This document shows, piece by piece, positions 24,793-31,883 of a DNA stretch of 50,534 nucleotides (the first letter of the stretch is position 1; every line of letters starts with the position of its first letter). The position numbers and the translations under genes were made by a program. This stretch comes from RGIG5612 sp045600845. GTDB taxonomy: Bacteria > Bacillota > Clostridia > Lachnospirales > Lachnospiraceae. The notes below the pieces were generated by a model, which ran no database searches, was not told where the DNA came from, and worked only from the letters and a program-made list of their open reading frames with translations. The stretch is from assembly GCA_045600845.1 (NCBI GenBank), contig JAZRYR010000006.1, forward strand, positions 1 to 50,534. Reading direction: 5' to 3'.

Positions 24793-25305
24793 ATGTCATT
24801 ACAGAACATTTTACTGGCAGGCTATAGCTGTTTGGGTAATGCAGCGGATGGAGCCGAACCACAGCAGACACAGTGGTGGGTTATCCTTATCTACATTGTT
24901 ATTTTTGGCGCATTTATCTATTTCCTTATGATTCGCCCGCAGAGAAAACAGAAAAAACAGCAGGAAGAGAAAATGAGTAACCTGGAACCAGGCTCTAGCG
25001 TTCTTACAACTAGTGGATTTTATGGAACCATTGTTGCAGTAAATGGTGACACTGTAATCGTAGAATTTGGTAATAACAAAAACTGTAGAATTCCAATGAT
25101 GGTTGGTGCAATTAAACAGGTTGAGAAACCTGGAGAAGATGCATCAGAAACTGCCCAAACTGAAAAGAAAAGATACTTCGGAAAGAAGAAAGCAGAGGAA
25201 ACTCCGGCAGAAGCACCTGCAGCAGAAACATCTCCAGCAGAAGCACCTGCAGCAGAAGCCGCTCCTACCACAGAAGCAGTTCCGGAAAAAGCTCCAGAGG
25301 AATAA
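24793..25305 (+). CDS. yajC: Preprotein translocase subunit YajC with extended repeat tail
   Basis: Accessory component of the SecDF-YajC complex. One membrane segment (about residues 27-49) is followed by the conserved MIRPQRKQKKQ...EEKMSNLEPG region and GFYGTIVAV. The C-terminal 55 residues are an added Ala/Glu/Pro/Thr-rich tail made of PAEAPAAE-like repeats. These are encoded by an exact 21-bp DNA repeat at 25207-25227 and 25237-25257. AGGAGG precedes the start. secD and secF do not follow; a terminator does. Confidence 0.95.
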   Translation: MSLQNILLAGYSCLGNAADGAEPQQTQWWVILIYIVIFGAFIYFLMIRPQRKQKKQQEEKMSNLEPGSSVLTTSGFYGTIVAVNGDTVIVEFGNNKNCRIPMMVGAIKQVEKPGEDASETAQTEKKRYFGKKKAEETPAEAPAAETSPAEAPAAEAAPTTEAVPEKAPEE

Positions 25306-25326
25306 ATTCTTTTTAATGATTTTCAG

Positions 25327-25351
25327 AGCGGGGAGAACATCCCCGCTTTTT
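25327..25351 (+). terminator. Rho-independent terminator after yajC
   Basis: AGCGGGGA (25327-25334) pairs with TCCCCGCT (25340-25347), with a 5-base loop and five T ending the transcript. Confidence 0.92.
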
Positions 25352-25369
25352 GTATTAGCGACGAGGAAA

Positions 25370-25394
25370 GTGCATTGTGCTTGCACGAATGCAC
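25370..25394. repeat. Large hairpin before serC
   Basis: GTGCATTGTGC (25370-25380) and GCACGAATGCAC (25383-25394) form an 11-bp stem with one bulge and a 2-base loop. There is no T run, so it is not an intrinsic terminator. It lies 181 bases upstream of serC in a gap otherwise without a recognisable gene, and may be a regulator site or an mRNA structure. Confidence 0.45.
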
Positions 25395-25574
25395 GGAACG
25401 ACCGCAAGACAATCCCGAAACGCCGCCTTGTGTGGATTTTAGGGATTTATTTTTTAATAATTTAGTGTGATAGCGAATGAAAGCACTTGCGTAATGCAGA
25501 TAAAGAGAGTAAACTAAACGACAAATTATTTTTTCGGATGAGAAAATAAATATCAAAGAAAAGAGGGAAACTAT

Positions 25575-26657
25575 ATGGCAAGAGTGTATAATTTTGCAGC
25601 AGGTCCGGCAACGCTCCCAGAGGAAGTCCTTCAGGAAGCAGCAGATGAGATGCTCGATTTTAACGGCAGTGGATTGGGTGTTATGGAAATGTCTCATCGA
25701 TCTAAGGCTTTCGAGAAGATTATCGGCGAAGCAAAACAGGACTTAATTGACCTTATGGGTATTCCTGAAGATTATGAAGTACTTTTTGTTCAGGGTGGAG
25801 CTTCCCAGCAGTTTGCAGCAGTTCCAATGAACCTGATGAAAAACAGAGTAGCTGACTATATCGTTACAGGACAGTGGGCCAAGAAAGCGTTTACAGAAGG
25901 AAAAATCTTCGGTCAGGCAAACAAGATTGCTTCCAGCGAAGACAAGACGTTCTCTTATATTCCAGACTGTTCCGATCTTCCAATAAGCGATAATGCGGAT
26001 TATGTATATATCTGTGAGAACAATACTATTTACGGTACAAAATTCCCACAGCTTCCAAATACAAAAGGAAAAATCTTAGTAGCGGATCAAAGCTCCATGT
26101 TCCTTTCTGAACCGGTAGATGTATCCAAATATGGACTGATTTTCGCTGGCGCACAGAAGAACATCGGCCCGGCAGGCGTTGTTGTAGTCATTGTTCGTAA
26201 AGACCTTATTACCGATGATGTACTTCCTGGCACACCAACGACGCTGAAGTATAAAACTCAGGCAGATAATGATTCTTTATACAATACTCCTCCTGCATAT
26301 GGAATTTACATCTGCGGCAAAGTATTCAAATGGCTGAAGAAGATGGGCGGTCTGGAAGTAATGAAGGAGCGTAACGTAAAGAAGGCTCAGGTTCTTTATG
26401 ATTATCTGGACCAGAGCCGGATGTTCCATGGAACGGTGGAAAAAGGCAGTCGTTCGATCATGAACGTACCTTTTATTACTGGCAATGACGAACTGAATGC
26501 GAAATTTATCGCAGAAGCTACAGCAAATGGCTTTGTTGAGCTGAAAGGCCACAGAACTGTCGGCGGCATGAGAGCATCGATCTACAATGCAATGCCTTAC
26601 GAAGGTGTAGTAAAACTGGTTAAATTTATGGAAGAGTTTGAGGCAGCGAACAAATAG
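25575..26657 (+). CDS. serC: Phosphoserine aminotransferase
   Basis: PLP enzyme that makes 3-phosphoserine from 3-phosphohydroxypyruvate and glutamate. The N-terminus VYNFAAGPATLP is characteristic, followed by GNGLGVMEMSHRS-like text near residue 35. The PLP-binding Lys lies in FAGAQKNIGPAG near 195. The length of 360 residues is standard. GAGGG upstream supports the start. serA begins 19 bases after the stop, forming a two-gene serine biosynthesis operon. No serB is visible. Confidence 0.96.
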   Translation: MARVYNFAAGPATLPEEVLQEAADEMLDFNGSGLGVMEMSHRSKAFEKIIGEAKQDLIDLMGIPEDYEVLFVQGGASQQFAAVPMNLMKNRVADYIVTGQWAKKAFTEGKIFGQANKIASSEDKTFSYIPDCSDLPISDNADYVYICENNTIYGTKFPQLPNTKGKILVADQSSMFLSEPVDVSKYGLIFAGAQKNIGPAGVVVVIVRKDLITDDVLPGTPTTLKYKTQADNDSLYNTPPAYGIYICGKVFKWLKKMGGLEVMKERNVKKAQVLYDYLDQSRMFHGTVEKGSRSIMNVPFITGNDELNAKFIAEATANGFVELKGHRTVGGMRASIYNAMPYEGVVKLVKFMEEFEAANK

Positions 26658-26676
26658 GCTGCAGAGAGGCGATACG

Positions 26677-27843
26677 ATGTTTAAATATAAATGCTTAAAT
26701 CCGATCGCTGCATGCGGCCTGGACTTTTTCACCGATCAGTATGTGAATGCAGAAGAAAACGAAGCGGCAGATGCGATTTTGGTTCGAAGTGCAAAAATGC
26801 ACGATATGGAATTTGACGCAGACCTGAAGGCTATTGCCAGAGCAGGCGCTGGCGTCAACAATATTCCTTTGGATAAATGCGCAGAGCAGGGGATTGTAGT
26901 ATTCAATACTCCTGGTGCTAATGCCAACGGCGTAAAAGAGCTGTTCATCTTTTCCGCAATTGCTGCAGTAAGAGATGTAATGGGCGGCGTTGCATGGACG
27001 AAATCTGAGGCTGGAAATCCAGACATTGCGGATTTGACAGAAAAAGAAAAGAAAAAATTTGTTGGTAATGAAATTCTTGGAAAGACCTTAGGTGTTATTG
27101 GCCTTGGTGCCATCGGCATCAAGGTTGCCAATGTTGCAGTAGATTTAGGAATGAAAGTTATCGGCTATGATCCGTTTTTAAGTGATGCTGCAAAAGCTGC
27201 ATTAAACGGTTTAGTTGCAACTACTGATAATCTGGATGATATTGCGGCAGCTGCAGACCTGATTACCCTTCATGTTCCGGCTATGGACTCTACCAACGGA
27301 ATGATTAATGCTGGTTTCATTGAGAAAATGAAAGACGGCATTATCGTTATTAATCTTGCCCGTGATACTCTGGTAAATGAAACAGATATGGCAGCAGCCT
27401 TAGAATCTGGCAAAGTTGCAAAATATGTCTGCGATTTCCCTACTGCAAGTGCTTCACAGATGAAGAATACCATTTTGATTCCACATCTTGGCGCCTCCAC
27501 AGAAGAAAGCGAAGACAATTGTGCCATCATGGCAGTACAGGAAATTATGGACTTTCTGGAGAATGGTAATATAAAAAATTCCGTAAACTATCCGGCAGCA
27601 GATTTAGGCGCAGTAGTAGGCACCCGTGTTACAGTTGCTCATAAAGCAAGCTTAAGTGGCGCGGACATTCAGGATATGTTAAAACCTTTTGGCGCTGTTG
27701 TTTCTGGCATGGTAAGCAAAGTAAGGGGTGACTATGCTTACTCAATGTTCGATATTTCCGGTTGTTGTTGTTCCTGCAGTTCCGAACTGGAGGATCAATT
27801 AAAGGCAGACGGCATACTGAAAGTTAGAGTAATAAGCAGGTAA
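26677..27843 (+). CDS. serA: D-3-phosphoglycerate dehydrogenase
   Basis: NAD-dependent D-isomer-specific 2-hydroxyacid dehydrogenase of 388 residues that oxidises 3-phosphoglycerate as the first step of serine synthesis. The Rossmann loop GLGAIG is near residue 141 and the catalytic trio is present: Arg in NLARDTLV near 227, Glu downstream and His in PHLGAST near 269. A C-terminal ACT-like segment follows. The start at 26677 is set by GAGAGG at 26664-26669; the frame's earlier ATG lies inside serC. CCCSCSSE near the C-terminus is an unusual Cys cluster. Position after serC makes the assignment firm. Confidence 0.93.
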   Translation: MFKYKCLNPIAACGLDFFTDQYVNAEENEAADAILVRSAKMHDMEFDADLKAIARAGAGVNNIPLDKCAEQGIVVFNTPGANANGVKELFIFSAIAAVRDVMGGVAWTKSEAGNPDIADLTEKEKKKFVGNEILGKTLGVIGLGAIGIKVANVAVDLGMKVIGYDPFLSDAAKAALNGLVATTDNLDDIAAAADLITLHVPAMDSTNGMINAGFIEKMKDGIIVINLARDTLVNETDMAAALESGKVAKYVCDFPTASASQMKNTILIPHLGASTEESEDNCAIMAVQEIMDFLENGNIKNSVNYPAADLGAVVGTRVTVAHKASLSGADIQDMLKPFGAVVSGMVSKVRGDYAYSMFDISGCCCSCSSELEDQLKADGILKVRVISR

Positions 27844-27866
27844 ACGAAAACAAAGAAAGTAAGTAG

Positions 27867-27898
27867 AGCGGTCTGGAACAAAACAGACCGCTTTCTTT
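27867..27898 (+). terminator. Intrinsic terminator or attenuator between serA and the DUF1015 gene
   Basis: AGCGGTCTG (27867-27875) pairs with CAGACCGCT (27884-27892), with an 8-base loop, followed by TTTCTTT. It ends 17 bases before the next start codon. It therefore probably reduces rather than abolishes read-through into the DUF1015 gene. Confidence 0.7.
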
Positions 27899-27914
27899 GA
27901 TTATGAGGAACGAC

Positions 27915-29180
27915 ATGGCAAATATTAAACCCTTTAAAGCAATAAGACCTAGAACAAAAAATGTAGAGAAAGTATCTACTTTACCGTACGATGTATTTTC
28001 AGAAAAAGAAGCTAGGGATATCGTGGCAAAGAATCCCCAGAGCTTTCTAAAAATCGTTCGTCCGGAGACGGCTTTCCCGAAGAATGTAGATATGTACAGC
28101 AACAAGGTATATGAAAAAGCGAAGAGCCTGATTCAGGAAAATATCGAAAAGGGCATTTTTGTAGAAGAGAATAAAGAGTGTTATTACATTTACCGGGAAA
28201 TCATGAACGGAAGAACCCAGACCGGCTTGGTTGCTGCTTTTGCAGTAGATGATTACCTGAATAATGTAATTAAACGGCATGAGTACACCCGTCAGGAGAA
28301 GGAAGATGACCGGACCCGCCATATTGATATATGTTCTGCACAGACGGGCCTTGTATTTCTGGCCTTTCAGGAGGGGTTAGCCTTACGGATTATGTTGGAA
28401 AAAGCAACTCACGATGAGCCTTTGTATGATTTCTTCTCAGAAGATAATGTGCGTCAGTTGGTTTGGAAAGTGGATGATCCAGAGAAGGTTCGGAGAATCA
28501 CGGAAGCCTTTAAAGACGTAAAAAGTTTATATATTGCAGATGGCCATCACCGCTGTGCCAGCGCGACTTCTGTATGCAAAAAAAGAAGAAAAGAAAATCC
28601 AAACTATGATGGCACGGAAGAATTCAATTATTTTATGGCGGTAGCTTTTCCACATGATAACCTGCTGGTACTTCCGTATTACCGGGTAGTGAAAGATCTG
28701 AACGGACTGACAACGAAGGAGTTTTTAGGAAAAATCGAAAGCGCCGGATTTGAAGTACAGAAAATGAGCCGGCTGTTTGTTGCAAAAGAGCGAAGACATA
28801 AAGTAAATCAGCCGCGGAGAAAAGGTGAAATCGCTATGCATTTAGGTGGAAGATGGTATCAGCTGATTGCGAAGCCGGAAATCTTAAAAGACGATGCCGT
28901 TGGCTGCCTGGATGTTACCATGTTGCAGGAGAATATTCTGAATCCGATTTTAGGAATAAAAGATCCAAGAACGGACCAAAGAATTGATTTTGTAGGTGGA
29001 ATTCGTGGAATGGGAGAACTGGAGAAACGCTGTCGGGAAGATATGAAAGTTGCTTTTGCTTTATACCCAACCTCCATGGAGGAACTGATACGGATTACGG
29101 AAGAAGGAAAAGTAATGCCACCAAAATCTACTTGGTTTGAGCCAAAACTTCAGAGCGGATTATTTGTTCATAAAATATAA
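27915..29180 (+). CDS. DUF1015 family protein
   Basis: A 421-residue cytoplasmic protein whose family often sits beside serA/serC in Firmicutes but has no proven biochemical role. Visible marks are the N-terminal IKPFKAIRP, the TLPYDV region and ADGHHRCASA near residue 208, a ParB/SbnI-like motif seen in free-serine kinases. The ATG at 27915 is chosen because GAGGA at 27905-27909 is well placed; upstream TTG/ATG codons overlap the terminator. A link to serine or phosphoserine metabolism is inference from context. Confidence 0.85.
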   Translation: MANIKPFKAIRPRTKNVEKVSTLPYDVFSEKEARDIVAKNPQSFLKIVRPETAFPKNVDMYSNKVYEKAKSLIQENIEKGIFVEENKECYYIYREIMNGRTQTGLVAAFAVDDYLNNVIKRHEYTRQEKEDDRTRHIDICSAQTGLVFLAFQEGLALRIMLEKATHDEPLYDFFSEDNVRQLVWKVDDPEKVRRITEAFKDVKSLYIADGHHRCASATSVCKKRRKENPNYDGTEEFNYFMAVAFPHDNLLVLPYYRVVKDLNGLTTKEFLGKIESAGFEVQKMSRLFVAKERRHKVNQPRRKGEIAMHLGGRWYQLIAKPEILKDDAVGCLDVTMLQENILNPILGIKDPRTDQRIDFVGGIRGMGELEKRCREDMKVAFALYPTSMEELIRITEEGKVMPPKSTWFEPKLQSGLFVHKI

Positions 29181-29221
29181 TTTAGCAGGTGTCCGGCATC
29201 ATTTTGTATACAATTCTTTTC

Positions 29222-29250
29222 TTGAAAAAGACTTTGGAAAGTGATATAAC
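29222..29250 (+). promoter_or_regulatory. Promoter of the beta-keto acid cleavage enzyme
   Basis: TTGAAA at 29222-29227 and TATAAC at 29245-29250 are 17 bp apart. Just downstream TTGGAA is repeated inverted as TTCCAA with an 11-base centre (about 29255-29277). This could be an operator overlapping the start of transcription. Confidence 0.65.
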
Positions 29251-29312
29251 AAGACTTGGAAAAGTTTGATTATTCCAAATTTTAGCTAAAATTTTTTATG
29301 GAGGATTTTGAA

Positions 29313-30191
29313 ATGGCAGATTTAAAGGCATTAAAAAACAAAACCATCATCACTGTAGCTACTACAGGTGCATGGCCAAAGAAGAAAGATAACCCAAACG
29401 TTCCAATGGAGCCAGAAGAGATCGCTGAAGACGTTTATGAGTGCTGGAAAGCCGGCGCAGCTGTAGCTCATCTTCATATGAGAGATGCTGAAGGCAATGG
29501 CGCTATGGATCCTGTAAGATTCAAAAAGACTGTTGAATTAATCAAGGCTCATGAAGATTGCGACATTATCCTTAACCTTACAACATCAGGTGATATCCAC
29601 GCTGACGACGATATCCGTGTTGCTCATGTTAAAGAATTAAAACCAGAAATGGCATCTTATGACTGCGGTTCTATGAACTGGTTAAACAGCGGATTATTCA
29701 TTAACAGCCCTAAGTTCCTTGAAGACTGTGGTCTTTTATTCCAGGAACTTGGTGTTAAACCTGAAATCGAAGCTTTTGATCCTGGTATGATCGGCAACGC
29801 TGCATACTACATCAAAAAAGGCGTTCTGAAAACACCTGTACACTTCCAGTTCTGCATGGGATGCGCTAATGGTATCGCTGGAACAATGAAGAACCTTATC
29901 TTCATGAAAGAAGAAGCTGATAGAATGGTTGGAGCAGCTAACTATACATGGTCATGCTTCGGTGTTGGACATTCCGCAATGGAAATGCTCTACGGCGCAG
30001 TAGCACTTGGTGGACATATCCGTGTTGGTATGGAAGACAACGTTCTGTTCTCAAAGGGTGTTCTTGCTGAAAGCAACGCACAGTTCGTTAAGAGAGCAGT
30101 TGAAGCTGTTAAGTTATTTGGTCGTGAGGTTGCAACTCCTGATGAAGCTCGTCAGTTACTGAACCTTGCTCCTTACAACACAGCTGAATAA
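29313..30191 (+). CDS. Beta-keto acid cleavage enzyme (BKACE, Kce-like)
   Basis: Zinc-dependent enzyme of the family founded by 3-keto-5-aminohexanoate cleavage enzyme. Members join a beta-keto acid with acetyl-CoA to give acetoacetate and a new acyl-CoA. The metal-site motif AHLHMRD is near residues 51-57, NLTTSGD near 89, and the conserved IEAFDPGM and CMGCANGI regions follow. At 292 residues it is the normal size. ATG 29313 is used because GGAGG at 29300-29304 is correctly spaced. Codon choice (GCT, CCT, CTT, ACA) differs from neighbours and suggests high expression. No lysine-fermentation gene is adjacent, so the substrate is open. Confidence 0.88.
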   Translation: MADLKALKNKTIITVATTGAWPKKKDNPNVPMEPEEIAEDVYECWKAGAAVAHLHMRDAEGNGAMDPVRFKKTVELIKAHEDCDIILNLTTSGDIHADDDIRVAHVKELKPEMASYDCGSMNWLNSGLFINSPKFLEDCGLLFQELGVKPEIEAFDPGMIGNAAYYIKKGVLKTPVHFQFCMGCANGIAGTMKNLIFMKEEADRMVGAANYTWSCFGVGHSAMEMLYGAVALGGHIRVGMEDNVLFSKGVLAESNAQFVKRAVEAVKLFGREVATPDEARQLLNLAPYNTAE

Positions 30192-30330
30192 TTCAATTTT
30201 ATTGAATTCTTAAACAGTCGAGTAGGGGAAATCCCTTACTCGATGTATGTTCTCGCCCAATGAGTCCAATAAATTGGCCTCGCTGGGCTCGCTTCACACA
30301 AACTAAATTGGGCCGGATTTTTCCGGCCCA
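30190..30330 (+). terminator. Series of three hairpins after the BKACE gene
   Basis: Three stems lie in the 168-bp gap. The first is AATTCAAT-TTT-ATTGAATT, beginning at the stop codon (30190-30208). The second is CGAGTA/TACTCG with an inner GGG/CCC (30219-30242). The third is a GC-rich TGGGCCGG/CCGGCCCA (30309-30330) with a T-rich loop. None has a long T run. Together they probably stabilise the 3' end of the abundant BKACE mRNA and may partly terminate it. Confidence 0.55.
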
Positions 30331-30359
30331 TATTTCTAAAATGAAAGGAGCAGAAAGCC

Positions 30360-30548
30360 ATGACTTGGGGCGCTCAATACATGTGTTATTCCTGCCAGAA
30401 ATGCAGCAAAAACTATAAATATGCAATCGATTTAATTGGCGACTTTGGCGAAGATTTCGGCAAATGCCCAGAATGCGGAAGCGATGGAACTCTGGAATTT
30501 GAAGGACCTGTTTCTCCAGAAACCAGCAAATACGAAGAAGTAGAATAA
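30360..30548 (+). CDS. Small zinc-ribbon protein
   Basis: A 62-residue protein with two CxxC knuckles (CYSCQKC near residues 9-15 and CPEC near 37-40), indicating one bound zinc. A short acidic C-terminus follows. GGAG at 30347-30350 supports the start. The specific role is unknown; such orphans are common in Clostridia. The next gene begins nine bases after its stop and is probably co-transcribed. Confidence 0.75.
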   Translation: MTWGAQYMCYSCQKCSKNYKYAIDLIGDFGEDFGKCPECGSDGTLEFEGPVSPETSKYEEVE

Positions 30549-30557
30549 TCAGATTTT

Positions 30558-31049
30558 ATGAGATCTATTGAAATCGAAAACATAAAGAATTTTACGACAG
30601 CTCTTTTTGCCAGGGACACGTTTGATGGGTTCCTGGTAACTGAAGCGTCTTTCAGTACCATCACCAACATCTCGATTGATGGTCATATTAATCAGGAATT
30701 TATGGGAGAGGCGGACCTGGCTCTTCCTGAAAATAAAGAGAAGGCAGTTTACTGGAAAAGACTTCGTCCTCTTTGCTATGAAATCATAAAAGGACAGAAG
30801 GTGCCTTTAAGATTCAAGATCGTATTTATGATGCCGTCAGATCTGGTATTAAAATTCTTGGATAACGCGGGACTGGATTTTGAACCAATTGAAGTCAATG
30901 CCTTATTCCTGAATATTAATTTCCAGGAAGGAAAACTAAATTGTACTACCGGTACTTCCATGAAAGCGTTTACTTTAGATAAAAGTCTGGAAGACGCATG
31001 GGACAGCCAGATGGTAAGATTTCTGGACCGGGTGCAGAACCCGAGATAG
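30558..31049 (+). CDS. DUF5721-like conserved protein
   Basis: A 163-residue cytoplasmic protein of mixed alpha/beta pattern starting MRSIEIENIKNFTTALF, with a conserved-looking LRPLCYEIIKGQKVPLRFKI stretch near residues 74-93. It resembles the Clostridia family DUF5721 as far as I can recall; no catalytic motif is evident. The site before the start is weak. It is the last gene before a clear terminator and the accessory region. Confidence 0.6.
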   Translation: MRSIEIENIKNFTTALFARDTFDGFLVTEASFSTITNISIDGHINQEFMGEADLALPENKEKAVYWKRLRPLCYEIIKGQKVPLRFKIVFMMPSDLVLKFLDNAGLDFEPIEVNALFLNINFQEGKLNCTTGTSMKAFTLDKSLEDAWDSQMVRFLDRVQNPR

Positions 31050-31069
31050 AAAGAACAAGAATAAGCGAA

Positions 31070-31109
31070 AGCCCGTATCTCTCAAAAGGAGGTACGGGCT
31101 CTTTTGTTT
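31070..31109 (+). terminator. Rho-independent terminator
   Basis: AGCCCGTA (31070-31077) pairs with TACGGGCT (31093-31100) and is followed by CTTTTGTTT. It closes the zinc-ribbon/DUF5721 unit and lies tail to tail with the MATE remnant on the other strand. Confidence 0.85.
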
Positions 31110-31535
31110 ATTTTAATTTTGTGCTTCCGAATGGAGGCGGGTCTCCATTTTTCAGACGATTGATTCGTTTAATCATTACAATTGCCAGCGGTAATGCAAT
31201 GCATACACCGGAAAGCAGGTCGGAGAGTGCCTGACATACGGCAAGTCCTTGGGCACCGAAAAATCTTGGAACGATGAGAAGCAGAGGTATCAGTATAAGG
31301 AACTGTCTTGACATGCTCAGTATGAGGTTACCGATTGGTCTGCCCAGAGATTGATACAGGTTGCTGGTTACCATTAAAAAAATGTGCGGGATGAATGCAA
31401 CGCACAAGGTCCGGATTTTCAGGGCGCCTATGGAGAGCATGGTTACGTCGCCGCTGGAATTGAATACACCAATAAGTGGTTTGTCAAATAGAAACATTGC
31501 GGCACCTAAGATCAGGGATGCCACGAAAACCAATC
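31108..31535 (-). pseudogene. C-terminal fragment of a MATE efflux transporter
   Basis: The 141-codon minus-strand frame encodes only the last third of a MATE-type Na+/drug antiporter: hydrophobic helices with SLGRPIGNLILSMSRQ near residues 63-78 and a basic C-terminal tail. A full MATE protein has about 450 residues and twelve helices. Upstream on the minus strand (above 31535) no frame continues the protein, so about 300 codons are missing. The break coincides with the start of a non-coding stretch and the SNF2 gene, so the loss was probably caused by insertion or deletion at this border. Confidence 0.75.
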
Positions 31536-31645
31536 TTTAATGTTGTGTAATAAGGCTTATACGATCTGTATATGAATAAGAGTAGCTATTATCCGTAAGT
31601 ATTTGTATAATAAAAAGAAGAATTTGATGATGTGGAGAAGACTAA

Positions 31646-31841
31646 ACGAAAAAAATAATTGCGGTAGCAGTTATAGTGGTGACCTTGCTTGGAATTTGGC
31701 ATTTATCTGCCTGTATACAATAATGCAACCGTTTTACCAAAGGGGTTAACCCTGTTAACTCCTAGCTATAATGAAAATTCTTTTTCCTGGCAACTGCATT
31801 TAATTTCGGATCTGGCAGTGACTGATCGAAGTCAGTATTAA
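31646..31841 (+). pseudogene. Relic of a small exported-protein gene with a frameshift
   Basis: The 310-bp gap before the SNF2 gene holds a possible dead gene. GGAGAAG is followed by ACG where an ATG would be expected (31646). The frame then reads K-K-I-I-A-V-A-V-I-V-V-T-L-L-G-I, like a signal peptide. After a shift near 31690-31710 the next frame reads LPVYNNATVLPKGLTLLTPS and on to a stop at 31839-31841. I do not recognise the protein. The rest of the gap shows a TATAAT near 31608 and nothing else clear. Confidence 0.35.
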
Positions 31842-31883
31842 GAATTGGTACGTACACCATTCAAAAAATGGAGGGAAAATATT

